This document shows positions 34,141-46,881 of a stretch of 64,000 bases of DNA, piece after piece. The first letter of the stretch is position 1; each line of letters starts with the position of its first letter. Below the pieces are notes generated by a model. It ran no database searches. It saw only the letters and a list, made by a program, of their open reading frames with translations, and was not told where the DNA came from. The DNA is from Gymnopilus junonius (taxonomy: Eukaryota > Basidiomycota > Agaricomycetes > Agaricales > Galerinaceae), in the NCBI GenBank assembly GCA_015501075.1, contig JADNYJ010000001.1:372001-436000 (forward strand), read 5' to 3'. Position numbers and translations under genes: made by a program.

Positions 34141-35874
34141 TCAGGAAGGGTCAGCTCTGTGTCCATTTTGAGATGGAGGGTTGTGAGACGATGAAAAGGG
34201 AGTTTGTGTCGAGTTGGATCGGGAATCAGTACTCTGACCAGGGATTTGAAGGGGCTGTATAAGGGGAGGTGAGAAAGAGTTTAACATGGGCTGCCCATAA
34301 GATGCATGAGAAGGTGGAGGATATCCTGATATTCCCTCTGGCCGTTGGCCATGGACTTGCTGTCGGAGCATCTCAAGTTCTGCGGCCATTTCTTGGTGAG
34401 ATCTCTTGAGCTGCGTCACAAAATCGATGGCTGCGAAAGAAAATCAATCATAAATACGGGAAAGAAAGAGGAGCAGCAAAGATAAATATAAGTACCTTTG
34501 CTCAAAATTTCCCATTTACTGGCCTTCATACCTCTGTCAGCAGGTAATTGGTCCCTTAGTTCATCGAAAAGGTCTTTCATTTCCTTCCGCCTTTTTCTTT
34601 CGGCGAGCTTGTGTGACACTCGTAGTTCGGGCGAACGCGAATAAGGTGTAGAGCCTGATTCTTTACTGGACTTCAAGCCAGTGTTTGAAGAGGGTTGCTC
34701 TTCTTGACCAGAAGACAGGCCGGAATGACTGTTAGGGTCCGTATTTTGGCGTGATGGCGGACGAGACAGTGGATGATTTGGAGTACTTTTTGTCGAAGTC
34801 GGGTGCGTAAGGTTATCAGGGACGGACATTCTCCGATCAGGAGGATAGTTGATAGGCGGCACGATATTCATCTGATGTACAGGATCAAAAGGTCGACTAT
34901 TGTGGTTCGACTCATTTTGGCCAGAAGAACCTGGTGTATCAGTTGATTGGGAATTGGTCGGCCATGAAAAGGAAGTCATGCTCGAGGGTACCCGACTGTG
35001 CTGCGAGTCTGGTGGGTTTAAAGTAGAGTTGAATGAATTGATACCAGGAAACAACGAAGGAGCCGAATCACGTCGATCGCTCAATGACCATGGATTGGCT
35101 CGCGAGTCGACAGAATTGCGACGGTCGTTTAGACTCAACTGGGCTATCCGCTGCATGTCTATTGTTGACCCACGCCTTTTTGGAGCCGGAGCGTCCGCGT
35201 CCACGTCCATACCACTGGGCACGCCAGGACCAACCAACTGGGGGTCAACATCCTCGCCAACGGGGGCAAAAATACTCCTATCAGCAGACATCTTTCTCTT
35301 TGTTCCGTGGAGTGTGCTTGAGAGGTTTGGGAGTGTGATTGGATTCTGACCTACAGCAATCGAGTGCCTCCTCATGTTGAAGTCAAATGCAGGGGGATCG
35401 CGAATGCTCCTGCGACCGAGAAAAGAATGTCTATCATGGTCAGGATTCATGTCCTTGGGCCCTGTGAAAAGAGGGTGGTAAGTGGGGTGTTGTGATGGAC
35501 GGAAAAGCAGCACCTGAGTGGTTGCGCGAGGAATCGTGAGACAGAGAAGGTGGCCGGTGTTCTTGTGAGGGTGAATGGAGCAGCTTGCGAAGATGAGAGT
35601 TGGACTCTACGGTGGCATCGCCAAAGACAAAGGGCGAAGAAGGACGGGGGTCTGGCAGATACGGATGAGGAGAAGAAGGCGAGGGCTGTGATGGCTGGTC
35701 ACGGTGGTTAGGGGCGGCATGGAAAGAGGGGTCGGTGATGGCACCTCTGCGCTGGTTCTGCAAAAACTCGAGGGAGGCAAGGGAGGCGACTGGAGAATGT
35801 CTCGAGGGCGTCTCTCTTGGATGAACAGTGGACATTGGAGAGAATCTGTGGGAAGTAGTCCCTGCAAGAAACAT
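34141..35874 (-). CDS. Basic helix-loop-helix transcription factor
   Basis: Minus strand. The bHLH domain straddles an intron: [20 protein letters not shown] (basic region and helix 1), then [13 protein letters not shown] joined to [20 protein letters not shown] (helix 2 and a start of a leucine-rich coil). The basic residues E-R-x-R-R predict E-box binding. The long N-terminus (about 370 residues) is Ser/Pro/Asn-rich with repeated RR-x-S sites, suggesting kinase control. The first exon may begin at ATG 35874 or at ATG 35835 ([14 protein letters not shown]); I cannot choose. An intron at about 35462-35514 joins SSRNHS to [13 protein letters not shown]. The start lies only 43 bases from the ELG1 stop codon, so its promoter must overlap ELG1 coding DNA. 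Confidence 0.85.
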
Positions 35875-35917
35875 TACAGTCTATCCATCTCCAAATCGGG
35901 TTATATTGCTAACGTAA

Positions 35918-38703
35918 CTACCACCATAGTTTCTTCCGTGCTTCCTCCGTTATTGAGATCACTCGCACATACCCACTCCGACTGCTGTTCCGTGTCCTCC
36001 TTCCCACTCGGCCCATCTCTCGCGCCTCTTCTGCATCCTCTGCCTCCACCATCTGTCGCAGATAAGCCAGGTAGTCCACACCGTGTCCCACTCCACCTCC
36101 CACAGGCACCACCTCTTCGATAACCTCCCGGTAGTCATTTCTCCATTCATCCTCCATCTCTCCTTGGATCTCCATGTCATATAATCCAGATGCAATCTCG
36201 ATGGCAGTAAATAGCATGTCTTCCTGTCGATCATGCTGTCCAAATTCAGCCTTGTCCTTGGCATAAACATCATATAAAATACGGTGTCCCATCTCGTCAT
36301 CCTCCGAAGGGAGGTGGCTTGCTAGCTCTACGTCCTGAAAGAAATTCAATCTGAATATCGGTCAAACTTTGGATGCCCTCTTACCTTCGAGGTTGCAGAC
36401 GGATCTGTGACCATGTTGCCATCGAAATACGAGAAATTCTCGTGCTTCTTCATTGATAGCCTGGTCTCCCTTTTCCAGAGACAGTCTCTTCATGTCTCTC
36501 GCCGCGGAACTGGGCATCGGAACCGCTGAGCATCGAACATTGAATCTGTAGCTCATTTATCGTCCGACGAAGGTCAGGCCTTTTTGATGCGCGTATTCTC
36601 TGTCGATTCCGGTCTGGATTCAGGCCTCCTTCGTATAGCTGGGAGATGGTATCACGACTGATCGAGTATCCCTCTGCGGAACACAGGGCCTGGAGATACG
36701 AAGTGGCCACATCCACTGGACAGTGTGAAAATCGAATTACACTTTGTAGCGGTAGGTCAGCCGTAGGAACGAGGGAAATATCTAGAAAGCATAGATATCA
36801 GAATGGAATCGCAATATTGGCTCTCATGCTCACCATTGCATGTGCAAATAACTGGTCGTTTACAATCTTTGATGATTCTGGTGACAGTAATCCAAAAATT
36901 AGCATCTTCCTTGTAAAGTATGTCCACTTCTTCGAGTAAAATTAGAGATTGACGAATCGGTCTTGCGTAGTTAGCGGAGTCGCCGGGTTCAAATGTATCT
37001 TTAGATTGGGGTTTCTTGCGAGGGGAATATGACTGCAGGAGATCGCCTATAGATGGACTGGTCTGTACAGGGACCGCAGTTGTCGTCTTTTTTTGCGAAA
37101 GAAATGATTTCAAACCGTCGTTGCTCGAACGGACGTTCTGCACAACTAAATGATTCTTACCGACTTCACCGATAAGATTATCAACATTTGCCCCATTACG
37201 GCGTCCAACCCCAGGGTAAACTTCGAATACGTCCCAACCTAGTTCCTCAGCGCATGCATATACACAGGCTGTTTTGCCGCTCCCTGACGGGCCTGAGAGC
37301 AATATGGTATTGTGAAGTTGTCCCAGGTCTTTGCCCCCAGTCACGAGATGCGAGACGTCAGGGACAGCAGAAGATTGAGAACTCGCGGAAATTCCGGCTA
37401 GAATATCGTCATTTTCCTCATCGTGAAGAACCTCCTCCTCAGACTCGTCGTCGTAAACGATCCAACTGTCGTCCTCTTCATCAGAATCCACACGCGATCT
37501 TTTTCGACTCTTCGTGACGGCCCTAACAATGCGAGGCCGTTTGGTTCCTCTTACAGGGGCTTTGGTATTTTTTTTCACTTCGTCAAGTCTCTGCTCTCCA
37601 GGCAAAAATGGCCAAGTGTTGTCTTCCAGTTGTAATTCTAGTGCGCGAAGCCAATTCCGAAGATAGATCGCGCTCTTTTCATTTCCTAGAACTTCTTGAG
37701 CAGATAATGGACGCCATTTGTCTGACCAAGGTCTCCGGGACGTGGGTGAACCTTCAAAAACGCCGTTTACAATACGCGCAATCGCAGGATAACTTGACGT
37801 GTGCTCCACTGGAATATCATAGGAAGACGGTTCCTTTGGGGTATCACTTGCTCTACGTTTTGAGGGTTCTGGAGGTGTGTTTACCACGGTGCCATGTTGT
37901 TTTAGGAAAGAATATTTTGGGCGTCCTTCGATAGTTGTTTCTGTCTGTCTTGATCCTCTTCTTGGAATGTGCAACCCGGTAATTTGAAATGATGTTTGGG
38001 GTCCCCTGACGTGCTGTGATACAGCGGTTGGGTAAGGAGCAGCCTGAGCACATGAAATATCTTTTGGTTTCCTTGTGGAATGATGTGGCCGGCTGGGCGA
38101 GGCGGAGGTCTTTGATTTGGTCGTGAAAAAAGGGTGGATGGGTTTCGGCGTTCCAGAAGCAGCTTGAATTGGTGAAGAGTCAATAACGATCGGGTGGTCT
38201 TGAGCACATCCTTCCGGTCTCCCGCGCTGTATATTAAAACCGCCAAGGATAAACTTCGTAGTGTCGGCAACTTGATCATCCTCCACGATTGTAATAGAAG
38301 GGCTGCGTCTAGAGACTGGCACTGTGGTGTGCTGCTCCAAATCCACGTTCCCATCGCCTGTAAGGTCGACAAGCTTCTTTTCAACTTCCGTATTTAGAGA
38401 TGCGTTAATTGAAGGTAATGCCGTGGGATCAGTTGTCTCTGACGATGCTGCTCCTTCATCACAAGATGAAATTGTACTGGCTGTGGATGGCGTATCATCG
38501 CTTTCAGCTGAAGTTTGCGAGACAGGACCACTTTTTGTAACAGTCTTCACTAAAAAAGAGTCGAGCAATGTCTTCTGCTTCAGGGTACCCTTGTTCTACC
38601 CACCGTTATGAAGTCAGGAGAAGGCTGAGTATGATAGCGATAGTCAACGTACAGCTGTGAGTTCAATCCGAGTTGAAGGGCCCTTCCTTTTGTCCAAAAC
38701 CAT
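35918..38703 (-). CDS. ELG1: ELG1/ATAD5-like PCNA unloader (RFC-like clamp loader large subunit)
   Basis: Minus strand from ATG 38703. Exon 1 (38653-38703) encodes MVLDKRKGPSTRIELTA, joined across 38596-38652 to NKGTLKQKTLLDSFLVK; KTLLDSFL resembles a degenerate PCNA-binding box. The middle has WSDKWRPLSAQEVLGNE, the clamp-loader entry motif, then GPSGSGKTACVYACAEELGW (Walker A) and LILLEEVDILYKED (Walker B with Glu in place of Asp). PVICTCN is the sensor 1 strand. The C-terminal collar region runs to 35918. Elg1 with Rfc2-5 removes PCNA from chromatin after replication. At the late intron near 36470-36530 I chose the donor that keeps the frame (SGSDAQ to LSMKKHENF). Confidence 0.88.
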
Positions 38704-38815
38704 CACGCAAATTTCAAAGAAGCAGATATCAGCTTTTGAGTAAGGGGGGAAGAGCTATAGCCTGGATGGCATACGTGGATTGACTCTTGAGGCTGTTGAA
38801 GATGGGTGACAGTCG

Positions 38816-38863
38816 ACGCGTGACGGCGCGTCTTAATTTCCTTCGGTCACGTACATGACGCGT
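38816..38863. promoter_or_regulatory. Paired ACGCGT motifs in the ELG1/JMJD7-like divergent promoter
   Basis: ACGCGT lies at 38816-38821 and 38858-38863 in the 202-base space between the two start codons, with a related GGCGCGTC at 38825-38832. This is the yeast MBF (MCB) site used by G1/S genes. ELG1 is a replication gene, so cell-cycle control is a reasonable inference. Confidence 0.45.
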
Positions 38864-38905
38864 CCGTGACTCCGGGCCGTTCTCTGCCATTCCTTGGACC
38901 CAACC

Positions 38906-40295
<1,390 letters not shown>

Positions 40296-40493
40296 GTAGT
40301 GTGCTTAACAGGATACATAGACATCCGCAGAATTAAAGCGTTAGTGGAAAAGGCAATATAAATTCTGCCCCTATACCGGTCCGGCCTTGTCACAGACAGA
40401 GGTTTTGTCACGTCACGACACATTCATTTGAACTCTTACCTCGAAGACGTTCAAATCTTATTTCAGTCGCCTCTTTCAGTCGCCTCATAAAAC

Positions 40494-41237
40494 ATGGCCA
40501 AAGACAAGTCTGAAAAGAAGAGAAAGGATACTCCAACTGAGGAAGTAGTTGAAGATGTGGTCATGGGAGATGATTCCACAGAAAAGGTTAATTTGCAGTC
40601 CTATTGCGATTGACTAGCACTAACATAATTCTACGTGAAGTCACCAAAAAAGGCAAAAAAAGAAAAGAGGGACAAAGAGGAGGTAGTAATTCCCCTGGAG
40701 GACCTCTCGCCTATAGCCCATCCACTTGCTCAGAAGAAGTTGGTTAAAAAATTGCACAAGACGATCAAAAAGGGTTCGTTGGTCAAGTCTTTCATTCATG
40801 TGACCGAGTCGCTCAATGGCTTCCAGCTTCTAAAGCGCGTCAAGTAAAGCGAGGGGTAAAAGAGGTAGTAAAAGGCATCAGAAAGGGGGAGAAGGGGTAC
40901 GTCTACGGGTTCTGACTGCTTCTGATACATTGACTGGCGAACATGTCCACCTTCCAGTTTGCTTATTCTTGCGGCGGACATCAATCCCATTGACATAATT
41001 TCCCATCTTCCGGTGATGAGTGAAGAAGCACAAATACCGTACGTATTTGTCTCTTCCAAAGAGGAATTGGGGCATGCAAGCTCGACCAAACGACCGACGA
41101 GCTGCGTTATGGTGTGTCCCGACCAGAAGCGGAGAGCAAAAAAGAAGGAAGGGGAAGAGAAGGACGATGACTACCGAGAACTCTATGAAGAGTGTTACAA
41201 GGAGGTGGAGAAGCTCGATACCAAAGTTGTTTTTTAA
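40494..41237 (+). CDS. NHP2: H/ACA snoRNP protein NHP2
   Basis: Four exons from ATG 40494. A Lys-rich start (MAKDKSEKKRKDTPTEE) precedes SPIAHPLAQKKLVKKLHKTI, then KGIRKGEKGLLILAADINPI, DIISHLPVMSEEAQIPYVFV and SSKEELGHASSTKRPTSCVM, the L7Ae/NHP2 fold with its RNA-binding GIRKG turn. NHP2 is part of the box H/ACA particle that makes pseudouridine in rRNA. The exon joins at KKA-SKARQVKRG and KGEKG-LLILAAD were set by protein conservation. The C-terminus is a short charged helix, longer than in yeast. Confidence 0.94.
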
Positions 41238-41405
41238 AAATGTTCTTTGCCAAAGGACTGTCGGATGCACTACTATCATTTTATTTATTACTTGCGCCAA
41301 AATAATATTTTCACACGGCTGTTCCCAGGTTTTTGATTCGCCAAAATTACGCAGAGTTGCCGACACGACTTTCTCGTTTCCACGTATCCATTACTTCACT
41401 CGACC

Positions 41406-43187
41406 ATGCCTGCTCCCAAAGCCAAAACTGCTTCCAATGTTGACGGAGGTGCAAAAAAAAAGGCAGCTTCATCCAGCGGAAGTTCTACCCCTGTTTCCTC
41501 CGTTGTCGAAAAGGACGCTTCGGACCACCTCGTAGCTTTCGCTGGCGGGAGACCTGACAAAAAAGCCCACGATGCCGAGCAGGCAAAAATTAAATCTGAG
41601 ATTGATACTTTGCAGGCCAGGCTGGTATGTTTAATAAAACGTTTTACTCTACGGATTGAATAATAATGTACTTTGGTCAGTCTGTCGTCCGTGACAAAAT
41701 CGCTCTTGCGACAAAATCCGGTGGCCCTGGGAATGACCGAAGGGCTGCCCTGCGTGCTGAACTCGACGGCATTCGTGACCAGCAGTCCACCAACAAGAAC
41801 AGTCGAGGAAAGCAAATGGACCAGATCAAGGCTCTTCAGGAGGGCATTCAGAAAAAGGTTTTGACTATTCACTTTCTTGAAATTCCACGCGTCTTAAAAT
41901 AGCACCCTAGATTAAAGATTTGCAGGCTGCAAAGTCAAAGATCCCTTTCAAAAATGTTGGAGAGGTCGATGCACACATCAAGTTCGTACTTGCTCAACCT
42001 CATGTATACTTTATTCTAATCCTTGGATTAGAAACCTGGAGAGGCAAGTCGAGTCCGGTAACATGAAACTAGCCGATGAAAAGCGAGCTCTCCAAGAAAT
42101 CAGCTTTACTAAGAAAAACCGTAAAGTTGTGGAGGGCTTCCAAGCGGACCAAGAGAGTATTGAGGCTGACCGCCAGAAAATCGAGGAAATCAGAAAAAAA
42201 CTCGATGACCCTGCCGCAAAGGCCATCTCTGAGCGCTTCGATGCTATCAAAGTGGAATTGGATCAGCTGAAGAAGGAAGGTGACGAAGCGTATGCTGGTC
42301 GTGCCAAGTTATTCGAGGAGCGTGACAACATTCAAGGCCAACTCAAAACACTCTTTGACGAGAAACGACAGTCTGTGCAACATTTCAGGGAGGCTAATGA
42401 TCGGTACTGGACCAAGGTCAACGAGGATCGCGCCAGACGCGCGGAAAGAGCGCGAGCTCAACGTGCAGCTGAGGAGGCTCAGAAGAAGAAAGAGCATGCC
42501 GAACGTCTACTAGACGAAGCTCAGATACCCGCATTTCAAGCTCAGATTGAAGACTGCCAGACTCTGACCGACTATCTCTCTGGCAAGTCAACTGGAAATG
42601 CTGCCTACAAATCCACTCCCGCAGCGGAAAAGGCCGAAGTCGCTGGCGTGCCAAAGCTGGAATTACGGAAGGTCGAAGAGGCCCCTGAAGGATTAGTGGT
42701 TCGCAAGAAGAAGGGCGAAGAGGAGGAGGCCTACTTTGTCGCTTCCAAGGGCAAGGGAAAGAACAAAAAAACTGTAGCGAAGGCCAACGGCGCGTCTAGC
42801 GGAGAGACGAAAGATGCCGTTCATAAGGATTTGCTCAACGTGCCACTCCCCACGCTTTCTGCTCTTCTTTCCCTTTCTATCCCTCCTCCTGCTTCGTCGG
42901 CCGATGTTCCTCGCGTAATTGAAGACTTAAACACCAAAAAGGCTTGGTTTGAAGCCAACCAAGCTCGAGTGACTGCTGAAAACATTGCTAAAGCGAAAGC
43001 AGAGATTGAGCGCTTATCGCAGGCCGATCCAGTGCCAGAGGTCAAACCGCCAAATGGGAGTGGAGAAAATCCTGCTGAGCCTACACCTACGCCAGCTGTA
43101 GGAGCCGACTCTGTTGCGGTGTCGAGCGAGGCTGTGGACAGCAAGTTGGAGGCTGTTGAAGAAGAAAGCAAGGAATCATCGTCATGA
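41406..43187 (+). CDS. BFR1: BFR1-like coiled-coil mRNP protein
   Basis: Plus strand from ATG 41406 with three introns. Almost the whole protein after residue 60 is charged coiled coil: ALRAELDGIRDQQSTNKNSR, FKNVGEVDAHIKNLERQVES, ERDNIQGQLKTLFDEKR and a REANDRYWTKVNEDRARRAE segment. These follow the order of yeast Bfr1, which binds mRNAs on polysomes at the ER and P-body margins. The segment ASKGKGKNKKTV is basic; the C-terminus is Pro/Glu-rich and disordered. A Lys/Ala/Ser-rich low-complexity N-terminus precedes the coil. Length (about 520 residues) is near the family's usual size. Confidence 0.88.
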
Positions 43188-43592
43188 ACACACAGCAGAT
43201 CTTCGTTACAAAGTAAATTTGGATACTAGAACTCACCCTATTTAGAAAATAATATTCTCAACACTCACCACAAATGATACCTCCACTCTCCATTTCTTTT
43301 TTTTTTACGAAGACAATTTAAATAAGCAAAGTGGATTGAGCGAGGATATAAGTATACCTAGAACAGAATCCGTGTGAAACTAGTACTCTTTACAAGGATT
43401 AAAAGACTATTGAGACGGGGAAAGCAAAAGAGGGCAAAATCGATACAGAGAGATGGCAATAACTATAAAAAAACAGGGAGGGCGTAATCAGAGGCCCAGG
43501 ACGAGACCAGCGAGATAACAAGAAAGTACGAAGTAGAAAAAAAAGTTCAGGGCCCAAAGACAAGAAAAAAAACAATAATTATAGTGGCAACG
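43188..43592. other. Convergent 3' intergenic stretch, no gene seen
   Basis: About 400 A-rich bases between the BFR1 and RFX stop codons, containing several A runs and a T10-like run near 43300. No ORF or RNA gene stands out. Confidence 0.5.
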
Positions 43593-46500
43593 TCATGCGT
43601 TGGGTTGCTCTCCTTTTTCAGGTTCTGCTTCTTGCTCAGGTTCACTGCCTGGAGTGACGGCATTGAGGCCAAGATCCTGCGAGGTGAAACTCGAAACATC
43701 AAACGCACTCCCTGATCCGCCAAAGTCTGAGAACGGCAATCCAGTCTGGTGGCCGGCGCCCAGGGCATCATCTTGAGTAGCCGCTGTGTCCATATACGAC
43801 ATCGGAGCATAAGCATCCGCGCCGAAAGCTGAGCCAGTTGGATCCAGAGAAGGACCATAGGAATCTTGCTGCAAAGCAGCCAACATGCTCGATGTGGTAG
43901 GAGTGTGTGCCATCAGATGCTGGGATCGACCATCCATCGAACCGAAGCTTTCCTGGCCGGCCATAGGTGATAAAGAGAAGAACTGTTGCTGCATAACCGG
44001 CTCCACTGAGGCAGCCACAGAATTAGTAGAAAGAGCCACGCTTCTCAGAACATTGACCGCGATCCAATCACTAGAAGAAGGAAAATATCAATCTCCTGTC
44101 ATGATAGAGGCTGTTCACGTCAATCACTCACTCAAGGAAAAGTTTCAATATCTGGAAAGCACCGAACGCCGGGTCGCTGCGAATTGTCTGCGTTATAAGT
44201 ATACGTAAGTCACGAAAAAGGAATAGAAAGAAAAGAGCACTCACAAGGTCCCTCATTACTTGACTTGTAACATATCCCCATCTAATGAGAACACTGCGAG
44301 AACTCATAGTTCCTCTCTCCTCCTGTCCGTTATGGTGGTTTCGACTGCTCCCCATCAGCCGTTCGCAACATTTGTCTGCCCAACTCATCACCTCGCGTAC
44401 GGGTTCGGTGCTCTTGGAAAGGCTGTCCAACAGGGCAACAAATTCGACTTCGAGTAGCTGAACCAGGTCTTCATGGCGGCAATTACAAACCAAAGCTGAC
44501 TGATTTCGAACAGATTCGAAATCAACCTTTTGCCACGATCTGCGCATGTCTGCTAATTGTTTCTGGTTTGTCAAAACAGTGTTGAGAGCCTGAGTGACTT
44601 GATAGATGTCCAAAAATCGCACTGCATTGTCGATATGTTAAAAATAAAGCAAATGATGGATCCAAAGTGTCAGCAGAATACTTACGAACGAGATGTCCAA
44701 ATCGAGCGCCAAGTTCAACTTTGGGTTCAACAAATGTGTTACCATAGTTTTCGAGGGCAACGACCAAAATCTTCTCCATCTTGAGGGCGAGCTGGCGCAG
44801 AGAGGAGAGTGAGTTCGGTGCAATGGGGGAGAGCATCTGAGATCTCAGAATTTCAAGAATTTCCTTCGTTAATGCAAGGATCAGTCCAATTTCCATAGTA
44901 GCAAATTTTAGAATGCTCACATCATAAACGATGGCATCTGCTCTGGCCATTATGCCAGCAATTGCAGGCGCGTGAACAATCTCTCGATGGACGCCGTTCA
45001 GGTTGGACCAGAAACTGCGTAGATTCATTTCAAATTGATCAAATCTGAAAGATCTCACGCTCTCCAGGAGGGTATCAAGGTGATCCTGGAACCATCCCCA
45101 GACTTCTCGGGCAGCTATTGTATGATTGGACGTTGAATTTGCAACAGCGTCTTCGATTGATGGAAAATGCGGCAAATGGCGAACCGAAGTGCTTTGTGCT
45201 GGCGAAAGATAGGAGCTGGAACTAGCAGTCGCCGGAGAATGGGCTTGAAGGGTCAAGTTGGGCTCCTGCTGAGGATGACGGCGAATGGAGGCATGAGGCG
45301 GGAAAGTACCCGTTGGACGCCCTGCAGACTGAACTTGGGATAGCAATGTGGCAGCCGTCGGTGTCTTGTCACTCAAATCATCAGGAAAAGCCATATTCTT
45401 GATCTCGCCCGATAAGGTGAGAGAGTTGCGCTTCGATCCAGGAACAGAGTTATTCCCTTCTGAATCATCTTCATCATCTTCGTCCGACCGTTCTTCGCTT
45501 CTGTTGGCTGCCTCAGCGCTGAGCCGAGCTGCGTTGATGGAAGCTTGAGCAGCATTATTGTTTGACTTTTGAACATAATCTTGGAGCCACTCGGCCTCAG
45601 CTGTGGTAGCAGGCCTGATGCCACAATCTGTGCGCCGCAGATTAGTTTCGGGGGGTATGACTAATGAAACCGAACACTCACAGTGATATTTACTGTTCCC
45701 CCGAACACCCAGGCGGCGAGTTTTAATAGTTGGGAAGCAAAGGCGAATAGCCTTGCCCAAGGTAGCTGTATTGATATGAGGAATACCGTACTGGTCGCAT
45801 ACTCTGCGATAAGAAAAATAAAGGCCCTGGCGAGGAACATTGCCATCTGGGTAAGGCGCATAGTTTGCGGTGAGCCTGTTGAGAGCACAACTGTCAGGAG
45901 GTCAAAGCGAAGGTCAGGGACAATAAGGCACGGACCATGCTTGAACGAAAATTTGTTTTGCCCGGTCAGAGGCGCTGGTAGTGGTGGCGGCACGGACATT
46001 AGCAGCCAGTTTCTCCAGGCCATGGTCCGAACCCAGGGACATTCGACCGAAAGCACCAGCAGCGTGGATGGCCTCCTGGGTGGGGGCCATGGTGGGACCT
46101 CCTCCGAACATAGCCTGGTAATCAGGGGCGGAGCCTGCGAGGTACATGGAGATGTCTTCAGTCTCGCTGGAAGAAGAGTGGACGCTGTCTGTATCGCGGG
46201 GGTATGGGGAAGCAGCCACCCGGGCGGAGCGGATATGGCTCGGACGGAGGGGACCTTTCAAAGCAGGGTTGGATATATTATGGTTTGGCGGCTGTAGATT
46301 AAACCGATTAAGAGAGAACAGGAAAAAAAAAAGAGGAAAAAAAAAGGCAGACGCACTGAATCATTGTGCATGATATTCTGATGACCAAGGTGGTAAGAGG
46401 CCCTGTAGAGATCCTCCGGTGAGGAGCCCATGGGGAGCTGCATGCGATTGATAGGCTGGCTGCCGTGCGAGGACTGGGGCCGGGAATGGGAGGAGTGGGT

Positions 46501-46602
46501 GGAGGAGGAAGAGACGGAGTTTGATCTGGAATGCTGGGGATGAGTCGGGAGAAAGTCGAGGGGCATGCTGGACGGGATCATCTGCATGTTGACGGCTGTC
46601 AT
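43593..46602 (-). CDS. RFX-family transcription factor
   Basis: Minus strand from ATG 46602 (MTAVNMQMIPSSMPLDF). After a Ser/His-rich region the RFX DNA-binding winged helix is spread over exons near 45600-45900: NVPRQGLYFSYRRVCDQYGI, NTATLGKAIRLCFPTIKTRR and LGVRGNSKYHYCGIRP. The RGNSKYHY signature binds X-box DNA. The C-terminal half has helical segments (VWGWFQDHLDTLLESVRSFR, LILALTKEILEILRSQM), likely the dimerisation/regulatory region. In yeast the RFX protein Crt1 represses RNR genes, and S. pombe Sak1 controls mating-cycle genes; the target set here is unknown. The last exon ends in a Gln/Glu-rich tail. Confidence 0.9.
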
Positions 46603-46881
46603 GGTAGGGCAGAACTAGAGAACAAAAGAAAGGAGAGTAGGGGCGGGCCAGCCGGAATAAAAAAGAGAAGAAAATGAAGGAGAGTGTGATGCTTGGAGAA
46701 GAAAGAGATGCGGAACGAAAGAGGTGAAAGACCCCGCCGACAGATAATTGAGCGGAATGGCGGTTGGCTCTTTGAGGTTCGGAATCAAGGTTGGTTACCA
46801 CGGATAACTGCTCACGAGTAGTCAAGACAACAATCCCTCTTCTTTAGTATTTTCCTACTTTCCCACACTCTTGTCATTTGA

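Noticed and set aside
45683..46297. 204-residue plus-strand ORF
   Set aside because: Antisense to the RFX gene; composition lacks protein-like motifs.
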